From positions 1,446-23,557 of the forward strand of contig MU404259.1 of assembly GCA_022695795.1 (NCBI GenBank): DNA of 22,112 nt. The letters run 5' to 3'. Positions within the stretch are counted from its first letter, which is position 1. Every line of letters begins with the position of its first letter. The notes beneath the pieces are model-generated. The model ran no database searches. It was not told the origin of the DNA and saw only the letters and a list, made by a program, of their open reading frames with translations. This DNA comes from Biscogniauxia marginata. Its lineage: Eukaryota; Ascomycota; Sordariomycetes; Xylariales; Xylariaceae. Both the position numbers and the translations under genes were made by a program. This document shows, in pieces, positions 10,682 to 19,150 of the stretch.

Positions 10682-11110
10682 AATATATAGTTTAATATAA
10701 AAGCTTCGAAACGTCGATACATCTCCGGAAATATTTATTATAATAATAACGTCTTTATTTGTGACGGCGACGACCTTATATAGACCTATTTAATCTCTTT
10801 TTTCTTGATATACGAGAACTTTATTTTTTAAAAGTAATAATATCGAGAGTGTTTTTAGGGTGTTTAAGCTGTTATGAGTATTCAAAGCGTCTCGAATTGT
10901 CCTTTATGCCTTGACCTTTTTGACCTTTGCTATGACTCTCTAGACTTCCTCCGAAATAATCTTATATGCCTTGCGTATTGGTTTGTGGTATTTCTTAACC
11001 TTGTTAATAAATTAATGTGCTTTTATAAGAACCTGTTTATATATAACGTTTATAAAGCGGGTCTTATTCCGAAATTCTATATTATCGAAATTTATACCGG
11101 CGTTATAAGT
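10682..11110 (-). pseudogene. copia integrase C-terminal region remnant
   Basis: The minus-strand frame contains KYHKPIRKAYKIISEEV, a TAG stop, then VIAKVKKVKA, a TAA stop and RTIRDALNTHNSLNTLKTL, then a frame change to IGLYKVVAVTNKDV, DVSTFRSFYIKLYI and TAA. This resembles the tail of fungal copia integrases: a basic R-Y-H-x-P-x-R-x-A-Y segment, an A-L-x-T-R-N-G-P-like segment, then W-T-G-P-Y-K-L-L and F-R-S-T-x-V-K-P-Y. The higher GC of this stretch and its few CpA sites explain why it survived. An 82-codon plus-strand frame at 10874-11122 is only the antisense of this. Confidence 0.82.
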
Positions 11111-13275
11111 AATAATATTTAACAGGTTTAAATACGTGTCGATTTAATATTATTTTAACATTTTTTATGTTTTTTTAATAAAGATATTTTTTATAAAGCG
11201 GGTTATTTAAAAGCTTATAATAACGTCGACTATATAAAGTATTGTTTTTTTTTTAGATATATAATGTTTATGATAATTTTATAGTTAAAATTTATATTTA
11301 AGTTTTTTAAGGTAAACTTAAATCTTTAAAATGTTTTTTTTAATTTAGTAATAATAATAAAATTTGTTAATTTTTTAATATTATTAGCCTCGACGTTATA
11401 ATTAATTTTAATTAGTAAATTGTATAGTTTACTAATAAAAAAGTAATTAAAACGAGTATAAATTTTTCGTAGTTTTATTTTTATAAAGTATAACTATTAT
11501 ATTATTAAATTAAAATTACGGATATTTTTATTTTTTAATAACGGGGATTATAATATTATTAAGGTATATTATTTATATAGTTGTTTTTTTTGTTTTAGGC
11601 TATTTTAAAGTGTTTTATAATTATCGAGAAGTATATTTTATTTAAGATTTTAATTAGCGGGATTTTGTAGTATGTTTATTTTTATTAGTTTTTAATAGGT
11701 ATAAGTAATTATTTAAGGGGATTACTTTTTAGTATATATAATTAATTTATTAAGGAGTAGAAATTAAAGTTATTTAAAGTCAAGAGCTTTTATTTTCCGT
11801 TTAGGTAGTTTATAAGGGGTTAGTATTTCGGCGTTTATAAAGGTTTTAAGGTAACGTATTAGTTTAGTTAAGCTTTTAAAGGCGATATCGTTTTTCTTAT
11901 GGATTAGTTATTTCTTTTAATCGTTAAGTATAGTTATAAAAATAAGTTATTAAGTTGTAGTAATGTTTATAAGTTATACTTTAAATAAAACCCCGGATAG
12001 CCGGGGTATTTTATTAGTAGGTAACTTTATAAGTATAAATATAAGTATTTTAAGAAAAGTGATATAACTGGCGGTTAAAACGCTTATTATTAAGGTGTTT
12101 ATTAATTGGTTAACGAAAAATTATTAAATATTAAAAGTGAATTATTTAAGGGTTTAATATGAATTTTAAGTTAGTTTAAAAGGCGTTAAGGGTTTTTAAA
12201 AATTAAAATAAAAAAATAAAAAATTAATAAGTTTTTTAGTTTTTTTTAATATAAAATCGCTTTATTAAACGTTTTAATAAGTATTTTAAACCTCGTTTAG
12301 TTTTATTATTATTAGTTATAACTTTAATCCTTTTAATCTTTATAATAAGGGTAATAAAGGTTTAAGTTAAAATATTTATTAGTAAATTAAGGTTTAGTAT
12401 TACGTGTTTAAAGGAATAAAAAGTGAATTTCTTTTATATATCGCTTTTCGAAATAGTATTTATTAGTTAAGCGATTTTATCGCGGTTTATTTAAATTACG
12501 ACGATATTAATTAAATTCGGGTGAAAATTAATGATTTTAAGTATATTATTTTTTAATTGGTCTCGATTGTTAATATTTTTTATATTAACGTATTTGATTA
12601 TTTTTATTTAATCGTTTTTAGTTCTTTAAAGTTTTATATTAAAGGTTTTTTTATAATAATAAGTTTAATTAATTTTTAAAAGTACTTTATATTTTTTAAC
12701 GTATATATTTTATTTTATTAAAACATTTTTTAAACTTACTTGTAACGAGGGGGGTATTAACTCGAAATCATTAGAAATAAAATCTTAGAAATATTTTTAA
12801 TATTTTTAACGTCTTTTTAATTATTCGTATGTTAAGTATATTAATGTCGGAAACTTTAAAATTTACAAGCGTCGTAAATATTTATATTACTTTTTATTAA
12901 ATAGTTGTTTTTTCCGGGTTAATTTCCTTTTATTTAATTATTATAAAATCGAATAAATAAATAAGGAATAAAGATCGTTTTAAAATTAATTTTATTAGTT
13001 ATTTTTTAGCTTTTAAGTACTTTTAAAGTTTTATTTCGAGTTGTTTTTTTATTTAACGAGTTACTCTTTCCCGAATAACATTTTATATAACGGTTTTTAA
13101 TTATTTTTATTTTGATATTTTATTAATAATATTATTTGATTTAAGTAAGGTTTTTATATAAAAAGTGTTATTAGTATTATTTATTTTATTACGAAGAAGG
13201 TTCCTTTTAATTAAATAGTAATGACTTTTTTAACTTTTTTAATTTATGTTGTTATTTAATAATATTAATTAATAT
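11111..13275 (-). other. Unresolved gag-protease-integrase-core portion of the copia element
   Basis: By position this should encode gag, protease and the catalytic integrase core, but mutation has erased recognisable motifs in the frames I read. CpG density falls and rises irregularly. A GC hairpin at 11991-12008 (ACCCCGG, loop ATAG, CCGGGGT) stands out because it contains no CpA or TpG and so could not be mutated. The 5' LTR follows at 13276. Confidence 0.5.
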
Positions 13276-13455
13276 TGATAAGTATTTACGTAAATAAAAA
13301 CAAAGTAACGAAATAATAATATAAAAAATAGGGGTGAAACTAGTGTAATATTGATATTTAAGGAGGTAACTATTTACTCGAGGAGATGTGGGATAAATGG
13401 TTCCTTATATACATATTAAGGCCGTGACCTTTGTAGCTTAGTCATACAACCATCA
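13276..13455 (-). repeat. 5' LTR of Ty1/copia element
   Basis: The 180-bp partner of 8773-8952, with the same length and no gaps at the ends. This copy is less mutated: it keeps TG at its plus-strand start (TGATAAG) and CA at its end (AACCATCA) and retains GTGGGATAAATGGTTCC, where the other has RIP changes. In minus-strand orientation it is the upstream LTR and TATATAAGGAACC would be its core promoter. Confidence 0.93.
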
Positions 13456-14044
13456 ATTTATTTTATAAACATATTATTATAAATTATAATATTAAATATA
13501 TAATTAAATTATTTAAAAATGCCTTAAAAAGCTTAAAAATATTATAAATAAATTATAATATATTAAAGCTTTTAATAAAGCTAAAAACCTAAAAAAAAAG
13601 TATATAATAATAAAGCGAAAAACTCTTTATATAAAAATGATAATAAGTTTATAATAAAAAAGGTATTTAAATAAGTATAAAAAGCGTATTTAAAAGATAT
13701 TTAATAATAATTATAAAAAGTAAATTTATTATAAAACCGGATTTAAGGACTTATATAATATAATGATTATATAAACCTGAAAATATTTCTTTTTATTTAA
13801 GAGTTTATAAGTAAATAAAGGTTTATAAAATTTGTTTTTTTAATTTTTAAAGGTTTAAAACAAGCTTTTTAAAAAAAAAAGGGAGGTAATATTATAACGT
13901 GGCTTATTATATATTTATATACTTATATTTTACATATTTATTAATAAGTTTATAATCTTTAAATACTTTATAATTTATATATAAATTATAATTATAAAAG
14001 CTTTATTCTCGTATTTTTTATTTTTATATTTTGATAAAATTATA
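13456..14044. other. AT-rich non-coding desert
   Basis: RIP-type sequence between the copia element and the next repeat terminus. A 10-base A run leads into GGGAGG at about 13871-13886. No reading frame and no clear repeat partner. Confidence 0.55.
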
Positions 14045-14237
14045 TATTAAAAAACTAAATACTTAATATAAAAAAAGTAATCAGTTTTTAAAATATAAAA
14101 CTAAAAAAATAATTTAAATAATAATAATTATTAATTAATTTTTAATATTGCGTAAATATTTTTTAATAATTAAAACTATAAAATTTATAAAATTTAACTT
14201 ACTTATTTATATAGCTTACTTGCTTATAAAGCACGTT
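14045..14237 (-). repeat. Terminus of dispersed long-TIR repeat family
   Basis: In reverse complement this aligns with the first ~190 bp of the copy ending at 4434 and with 20449-20650. Landmarks are the inner AAATACTTAATATAAAA stretch, AATAATAATTATTAATTAAT and the end TTATAAAGCACGTTAA. The terminal TATAGCTTACTTGCTTATA motif is tandemly doubled, as at 4390-4434. Heavy CpA loss. It sits only ~80 bp from the border of the gene island. Confidence 0.75.
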
Positions 14238-14316
14238 AAATATAACTATTAATATATATTAAAAATGGAAACCCCAAATTTTTTTTATAATAAGAATAAA
14301 TAATTTTCTAGGTAAT

Positions 14317-14471
14317 ATTCGCAGTCCCGCGAATGAACTTGTAATGTGGGGGAATCCCCGCACTTTTCCTACCACCCCTCTCCCCGCACAAAAAAAAGTA
14401 AAGAGGGAGATTAACAACTAACCAGTTTTTTAATACAACGTCCCATCTAACGTCAATAGTTACGTAGCAAC
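14317..14471 (+). promoter_or_regulatory. Promoter and 5' leader of the prefoldin gene
   Basis: Sequence composition switches abruptly from desert to GC-balanced at about 14310. The ~150 bp before the ATG contain a perfect 6-bp inverted repeat ATTCGC-AGTCCC-GCGAAT (14317-14334), a near-palindrome GTGGGGGAATCCCCGCAC (14346-14363), and C-rich blocks CCACCCCTCTCCCC. C-rich motifs of this kind can be stress-response (CCCCT) sites in fungi, but that is by analogy only. No clear TATA box. The whole upstream region must fit here unless regulation reaches into mutated repeats. Confidence 0.5.
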
Positions 14472-15208
14472 ATGTCCAGCGCGAACGAGACCGGTACGCA
14501 TACTATATTATATGACCCTATAAGTACATACTTACCTATTTGCTTAAGTGAACCTCGATACCCTGAGCGCCCAGCAGCTCGCCCAGGTCAAGAAGCAGCT
14601 CGATGAGGAGCTTGAGCATCTGACCTCCTCCTTCACCCAGCTCCATGCCGCCCAGTCCAAGTTCCGAGAATGCCTTCGCTGTGTCCAGGGCGGCAAGTCG
14701 TCCGCCCTCCAGCGTGCGTGTTCCATCTATCTATGTTTCTACCTACACGACCCAGCAACAGAGCTCACTAATGCGCCCGGTCTGATCGATGGCTGTAAAT
14801 AGAAGATAAACCTATCTTAGTACCTCTTACTAGCTCCCTCTATGTTCGCGGGAACCTCTCGAGTGCCTCTCACGTTGTTGTCGACATCGGTACCGGCTTC
14901 TATGTCGAAAAGGTAGAAACCCTCTTCCATCTCTGTCCCATGATGAGTATTCACACACTGGTAGGAGGTCAAATCGGCAGCTGAGTTCTACGAAAACAAG
15001 GTGGGCGAAGTTGGAGGAAGCATCAAGGAACTCGAGGCAATTGTGCAGGCCAAGACGAACAATGTTCGTGTCGTCGAGGAAGGTATTGCTCATCAACCAC
15101 TTCCCCTAGCGAGGGAGCCCCTGTGATTACCTACTAACAAGTTCTTGCTATCTAGTTCTCAGGCAGAAGATGGCCTCTGGCCCCCAGCAGACCCCTCCCT
15201 CTTCCTAA
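14472..15208 (+). CDS. Prefoldin subunit 5 (5 exons, 155 aa)
   Basis: Alpha-type subunit of the cytosolic prefoldin hexamer, which captures unfolded actin and tubulin and hands them to the CCT chaperonin. Proposed exons: 14472-14493, 14549-14713, 14803-14912, 14965-15082, 15156-15208, closing at TAA with frame kept throughout (468 nt). Introns are 55, 89, 52 and 73 bp, all GT-AG; the last has a perfect CTACTAAC branch site. The protein has an N-terminal coiled-coil helix (about 9-50, with [19 protein letters not shown]), a central beta-hairpin region with [12 protein letters not shown] (68-79) and the family hallmark [11 protein letters not shown] (89-99), and a C-terminal helix ending VLRQKM. 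This is the normal length for the family and no residue is obviously missing. The acceptor of intron 3 could alternatively be 3 bases downstream (TAGGAG), changing one residue. Its yeast equivalent is GIM5, human PFDN5. Confidence 0.95.
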
Positions 15209-15466
15209 AATTACGACAGGCGCTATCGGATGCCACCATACCCTTTGTGTATGCCACATACGGCTCCAGAATACCCCTCAGGATACCATTGGACGTCCTG
15301 TAGAGAATTCACCTGACTGCTGTGATTAATATACCCTCTACCTTAGGGGCAGGGAGACCAAATATGCGAGATGGCATATGGCAGAGAGGCAAAGTGTCCC
15401 GGTCGTGATGTGCTGTGTTGCTTCGGCAAAAAGCTATCTTGGTGCTATCAGCGGTGGCCATGATAT
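15209..15466. other. Convergent intergenic region and shared 3' ends
   Basis: 258 bp separate the two stop codons of the convergent genes. Composition is normal for the island. It contains AT-rich GATTAATATA near 15322 that may serve 3'-end formation and short near-palindromes such as TATGCGAGATGGCATA. No gene is supported here; a plus-strand frame at 15415-15684 is antisense to the last exon of the minus-strand gene. Confidence 0.6.
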
Positions 15467-17533
15467 CTAGGGTGAAGGGCGAGCATAGTCTTCGATGCCC
15501 TCGAAGGCGTCGCGGATGTCACGGACTATTCCTAAGAATTTTCGTACTCTGTCTGGGAGCCCTAAAACCTCACCATTGCCTTCGTCACGGAATAGAAACT
15601 CCAGGTCTCCACCCCAGATGTTCCCGACCGTCTCCTCATTTGCCAATCGGATATCCTCGTCCCAGGATTCGCCGTAGATGCTAAGGCTAAAGTCTATGGA
15701 CGGTTCTCTCCGGTCTGCTAACTCTCGGATGCCGTTCCAACGCCGATTGATCGCAATCTCGACTGTGTATCCGGTGGCTTTCCAGCTAAAGCGGTACGCA
15801 CTTTTTATGGCGACCGTCTTGAAATAAGAGGCCAACACATGATGGCGTGCAAGTGAGATTTTGGGATAGGCGTCGAAGTCACTCTGCAGACCTTCCATCT
15901 GGATTGTTGCTGATTGGAAGTAATGGTGGACACTTTGAAACTTCTTCTCGTCCTGGTCTTCACATATGGCTTCCAATTTCCAGTCGAGATTCCTATGAAG
16001 AGGTCAATGTGTAAGCGATAGCGCAAATACCGGCAGTATGATACTCACTTTCCAAGGCTAATATTGGTGACGTTGAGCTCGGCGATTCTGGCATCCCGGG
16101 GGTAGACTCTCGCTCGCGATAGCTGGTAATAGACCACTTTATCCCTACTAGACTCAGCAGAATGCTTGGAATTATTCATCACCGCGAGGGTTGCCTCAAA
16201 TTTCGCATCATCGGAGTATGCCTCGAAAACGTAATCCGGGACGACGTGAGCTGCTGACGGGATCTGGCTATCCATGGGAACAAAAGGACTGCTGCCCTCT
16301 CTGATGAAGTCCAAGGTAGCCTTAGCAAGCGTTCTGTCGCCGATCCTAATGGTGAGCAACGTTAGCGCGGCCGTCGGTGGAAGGGCTCAGGTGGCTACCT
16401 ACTGCGTCTTGAACCGCCCCAAAGCCCGAGGGTTCTTCACCATGGTCTCAAATTGTCCGTAATCGTAGCTGTGACTGCCACGGGGGTATCGTTTTAGTAC
16501 ATAGTGGCCTAGATGTATTCTCAAGGTCAAGCTGGTGTGGAAACGGCCCTCCTTCCTTAATGCATCAACAAGGGCGTGCGAGATACCTCCCGTGTACTCA
16601 CGGGTATCGTCGTCGTGCTTTAATCCGGCAATGTGGTCATCTTGTCGCTTTAGGTACGGCCGTGCCTCACCAGTCACATCATTGACATGGAGCTCAATCT
16701 GGAAACCGTTCTTCACGTTGGATGGGGGCTCAACATGGAGACTCTTGGTGGTATCTGGCTGGTCCGTGACGAGATCCCGAGACCGTGTCTGTGCTGTTTC
16801 AACTAACTTATAAGCGTCATCCTTTTTCGGCGCTATGATGCGTAGGTATGACCCTGCCGGTGTACTTTGAAGCTCCACAGAGCAGTTAGTGCTGTCATGA
16901 ACTAGTTCTCGGTGGACAGCCTCAACAACCCCCGAAATCGACTCCGACTTCCCAGACACAATGAACTTAGCCTAAGATAGCAGTATCAGTCTATATATCT
17001 AGGGCGCTGGTGACGAGCAGTGCGGGCATACAGTCACCTGTCCACGGAGGGGCTGAAATCGTAACGAGTGATTCGAGCGACTCCTAACCCGTGCCAAGTC
17101 ACGCAAGAGCATGACTGATGATGGCTCGGGCAGCTGCAGCGGAGTTGGCTGGGGAGTCAATGCAGTTGTTCGGGTTGCCTGCGGGTATCCCTCGCTGGGG
17201 ATGTATTTTAGAGTCTGTTCCTCGAGTTGATCATGGTTACTAAATGCGTACGGATACATGCTTGAAGCCTGCAATTGGTGTCGGACGTGCTGCTGGGTGG
17301 TGGCTGATTTGCGCTGAGAATATGACATAGAGCCGAGATCAGGGGGCGGGTACATGGCGATTGTAGCAACTTGGTGGATAGGGTCGTTGGATAGGAGATG
17401 CATAGCGTGGCATGTTTGTATAGAGTTGGCATCGCGGCGTGGCGGTGAGTCTTGACTAGCAAGCAGTAGGGGTCAGTCTGACGAAATAGCAGCCAGACGA
17501 ATGAACAACTCACAGGTCGATTAACAAGTCCAT
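15467..17533 (-). CDS. DUF7905-like fungal protein of unknown function (5 exons, 609 aa)
   Basis: Proposed exons (minus strand): 17533-17514, 17455-17038, 16971-16403, 16345-16049, 15992-15467; 1830 nt ending in TAG. Introns of 58, 66, 57 and 56 bp all have GT-AG ends and plausible branch sites (CTGAC, GCTAAC), and every junction keeps frame. The start gives MDLLIDLQD; without exon 1 the frame is closed by an upstream TGA, leaving Met-25 as an alternative start. Residues 1-146 are low-complexity and Pro/Gln/Ser-rich (LTPQPTPLQLPEP). Residues 147-240 (AKFIVSGKSESISG onward) look like a KH-type alpha/beta fold. Residues 236-336 include LTLRIHLGHYVLKRYPRG, and 435-609 contain NLDWKLEAI, YRFSWKATGYTVEIA and SWDE. 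These segments resemble uncharacterised ascomycete proteins carrying the domain I recall as DUF7905. No signal peptide or membrane segment. A nucleic-acid role is only a guess from the KH-like part. Confidence 0.85.
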
Positions 17534-17640
17534 TACTTGACTACGATTGACCAGGAAGGCATAATGGGAAAAAACAATTTTTAGGTCCAGAAAACCACCG
17601 AGTTTCGTGCAAGGTAGTTACAAAATACCCTTTATTAAAA
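17534..17640 (-). promoter_or_regulatory. Short promoter of the DUF7905-like gene
   Basis: Only about 100 bp of ordinary-composition DNA lie upstream of the ATG before the desert resumes at about 17630. It contains AAAAAACAATTTTTAGG and CCAGAAAACCACCGAG but no motif I can name. The gene either uses a very compact promoter or has lost upstream elements to mutation or insertion. Confidence 0.45.
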
Positions 17641-18185
17641 TAATAAGCACAATATTATTACAATTAATAAATATAATATAATGAAAAAAGCTCTTATAAA
17701 CTTTTAAAAATTCTAAAAAAGGGGTTTTTAATTTATATTATTTAAATTATTATATTTAATTTTATATTTCACAATTTAAGTACTTTTTTAATATTAAATG
17801 ATTTTTTATTTATAAATATTTATTTTCTAATAAAATTATTTTATATATTAATATTAAAGTCATTTTTAAATGTTAATTATAAATATTTATAATATAAAAA
17901 AAACTTTTATTTATAATAAAATAATATTATAAAAAGTGATATAAATATATATAAAATACGAAAAAAGGTGATTAATTAATAACGAAAAGCTTAATTTTAA
18001 AGTTTTATTAAAGCTTTTTTTATAAACTTAATAATTATATATAATATTATACTTTATATCGTTTTATATTAAATAGTTTAAATTAGTTTTTAAAATATTA
18101 TTAAAATTAAAAATATATAATTATTATTTATATAAATAATATAATAATAACATTTTAAAAATTAATTAAAAAGGGTTTTTAATAT
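17641..18185 (+). repeat. Degraded copy of the dispersed repeat family body
   Basis: Same orientation as the 20449-21178 copy. Shared blocks are AAAATTATTTTATATATTAATATTAAAG (17834-17861, compared with about 20938-20963) and ATTTATATAAATAATATAATAATAAC (18126-18151, compared with 21122-21150). The left terminus is not recognisable next to the gene. It ends where another terminus-like TAACGTTATTTATAA begins at 18186. Heavily mutated, no frame. Confidence 0.5.
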
Positions 18186-18404
18186 AACGTTATTTATAAA
18201 TTAATAAGTCATTTAAATAAATAAGTTACTCGATTTTTAATATAAAATCAAGGTTTTTAAATATATAAAAATTATAAAAAAATTATAAAATTAAAATAAA
18301 TCATTTAAATTAATAATAAATCTTTATTTAATATATAATTAATAAAGCCTTAGCTATTAAATTACTAGTAAAATATATATACCATGTTATAAATAATATT
18401 GTTA

Positions 18405-18484
18405 TGTCTCGTGGGGCAGTGATCAGCCCGTGCAGGTCACCGACCGTAAGACCAAGGTCGCTAGTTCGAATCTAGCCGAGACTG
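18405..18484 (+). tRNA. tRNA-like gene, anticodon arm not canonical
   Basis: An 80-nt GC-rich tract isolated in the desert. It has an acceptor-like stem GTCTCG/CGAGAC, a D-arm GGGC-AGTGATCA-GCCC (an A-box-like region), and a perfect T-arm GCTAG-TTCGAAT-CTAGC containing the B box GTTCGAATC. It is followed by T runs at 18501-18505 and 18508-18513, suitable as RNA polymerase III terminators. Between the D-arm and T-arm there are 30 nt with repeated GGTC/GACC blocks that do not form the usual 5-bp anticodon stem with a 7-nt loop, and the first acceptor pair is T-T. It may be a tRNA with an unusual or intron-bearing anticodon arm, a tRNA pseudogene, or the head of a tRNA-derived SINE. Confidence 0.55.
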
Positions 18485-18500
18485 AAATTCTAGGTTTACA

Positions 18501-18513
18501 TTTTTCCTTTTTT
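18501..18513 (+). terminator. Pol III T-run terminator after the tRNA-like gene
   Basis: TTTTTCCTTTTTT begins 17 bases after the end of the tRNA-like tract. Runs of four or more T stop RNA polymerase III. In a sequence this AT-rich such runs are common, so the position rather than the motif is the support. Confidence 0.4.
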
Positions 18514-18670
18514 AATTTTTTATTAAATTTCATAAAAAAAGTAAATAATATTTAACTTTTAAATAATAATATTTCGTTTATTTTATTTATATAACACTTT
18601 ATTAAATAAATAAATAAAACATAGTTATAAATAAACGAAATTTTATAATTATTATATTTTTAATTTTATA
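18514..18670. other. AT-rich non-coding desert
   Basis: RIP-type sequence with short AAAT repeats near 18604-18617. No gene or alignable repeat. Confidence 0.5.
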
Positions 18671-18770
18671 ACGTACTATTTAAACGAATAAGTTATATAA
18701 ATAAATAAACTAGTTTTTATAATTATTAAACTTTTAATTATTAAAAATTATTTACATAATATTAAAGCAT
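18671..18770 (+). repeat. Degraded terminus of dispersed repeat family
   Basis: AACGTACTATTTAAACGAAT, AAGTTATATAAATAAATAAA and TAAAAATTATTTACATAATA parallel the first 90 bp of the copy at 21180 (AACGTGTCTTATAAG, ATAAGCGAGTAAG, TTAAAAAATATTTACGCGGC). It is strongly mutated; homology is lost after about 18770. Confidence 0.55.
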
Positions 18771-18845
18771 AAATATAAAAAATACAAAGATAAGGCTTTT
18801 ATAATTATAATTTATATATAAGCTACGAAGTATTTAAATATTGTA

Positions 18846-19150
18846 ACCTTATTAATAAACACGTGAAATGTAAGTATAAAAGTACATAGTAAATCACATC
18901 GTAACACGTAACATTAAAATTAATTAATAATTATTATTTAAATCGTTTTATTTAGTTTTACATTTTAAAAATTAAGTATCTTTTTATATTAAATATTTAG
19001 TTTTTAACATATAATTTATATAAATTAGATTAAAAAATTATTTATTATTATTATAATAACGTGTAAAATTATATTTATATATTATTTAAATAATTATTAT
19101 ATAAATATAACTAATATAAAATTAATTAAAAAAACACTAAATTTTTAATT
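18846..19150 (+). repeat. Further copy of dispersed repeat family end
   Basis: ATTAATTAATAATTATTATTTAAATCG (about 18920-18946), TTTTATTTAGTTTTACATTT, TATCTTTTTATATTAAATAT and TTTTTAACATATAATTTATA follow the same order as in 20530-20640 and in the reverse complement of 790-1004. The outer part (about 18846-18910, ACACGTGAAATG to AACACGTAACATT) is divergent but contains CACGT twice, so the end may be rearranged. Confidence 0.6.

Larger units (their letters stand above)
8773..13455 (-). mobile_element. RIP-inactivated Ty1/copia LTR retrotransposon
   Basis: Two 180-bp direct repeats (8773-8952 and 13276-13455) bound a 4.3-kb interior. On the minus strand the order is integrase C-terminal region (about 11110-10682), reverse transcriptase (about 10333-10012), then RNase H (about 9536-9430). 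Integrase before reverse transcriptase is the copia order and excludes Gypsy. The total length (4.68 kb) and short LTRs fit compact fungal copia elements. All coding traces are broken by TAA, TAG and occasional TGA codons, many at expected Gln or Trp positions, so no protein can be made. The interval 11110-13275 should hold gag, protease and the integrase core, but I could not read motifs there. No clean target-site duplication or primer-binding site is visible. Confidence 0.92.

Noticed and set aside
10874..11122. 82-codon plus-strand reading frame
   Set aside because: It lies antisense to the copia integrase remnant; the minus strand shows family-like residues interrupted by RIP stops, whereas this product resembles nothing.
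11991..12008. GC hairpin as a transcription terminator or RNA gene
   Set aside because: It lies inside the dead copia coding region; lack of CpA/TpG explains its survival without any function.
8773..13455. Ty3/Gypsy classification
   Set aside because: Integrase traces precede reverse transcriptase in the reading direction and the motifs resemble copia.
8764..13461. ATTTAT on both sides of the copia LTRs as target-site duplication
   Set aside because: It sits two bases away from the inferred left LTR edge, and such a 6-mer is expected by chance in sequence this AT-rich.
1..14310. Mitochondrial or apicomplexan-type AT-rich DNA
   Set aside because: CpG is retained while CpA is depleted, repeats differ by transitions, and a spliceosomal-intron gene island adjoins; this is the RIP pattern of filamentous ascomycetes.
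14544..15096. Minus-strand frames across 14544-14726 and 14830-15096
   Set aside because: They are antisense to prefoldin exons, whose protein is recognisable and splices in frame.
15415..16813. Plus-strand frames at 15415, 15495, 16274 and 16535
   Set aside because: All are antisense to exons of the 609-aa gene and have no recognisable content.
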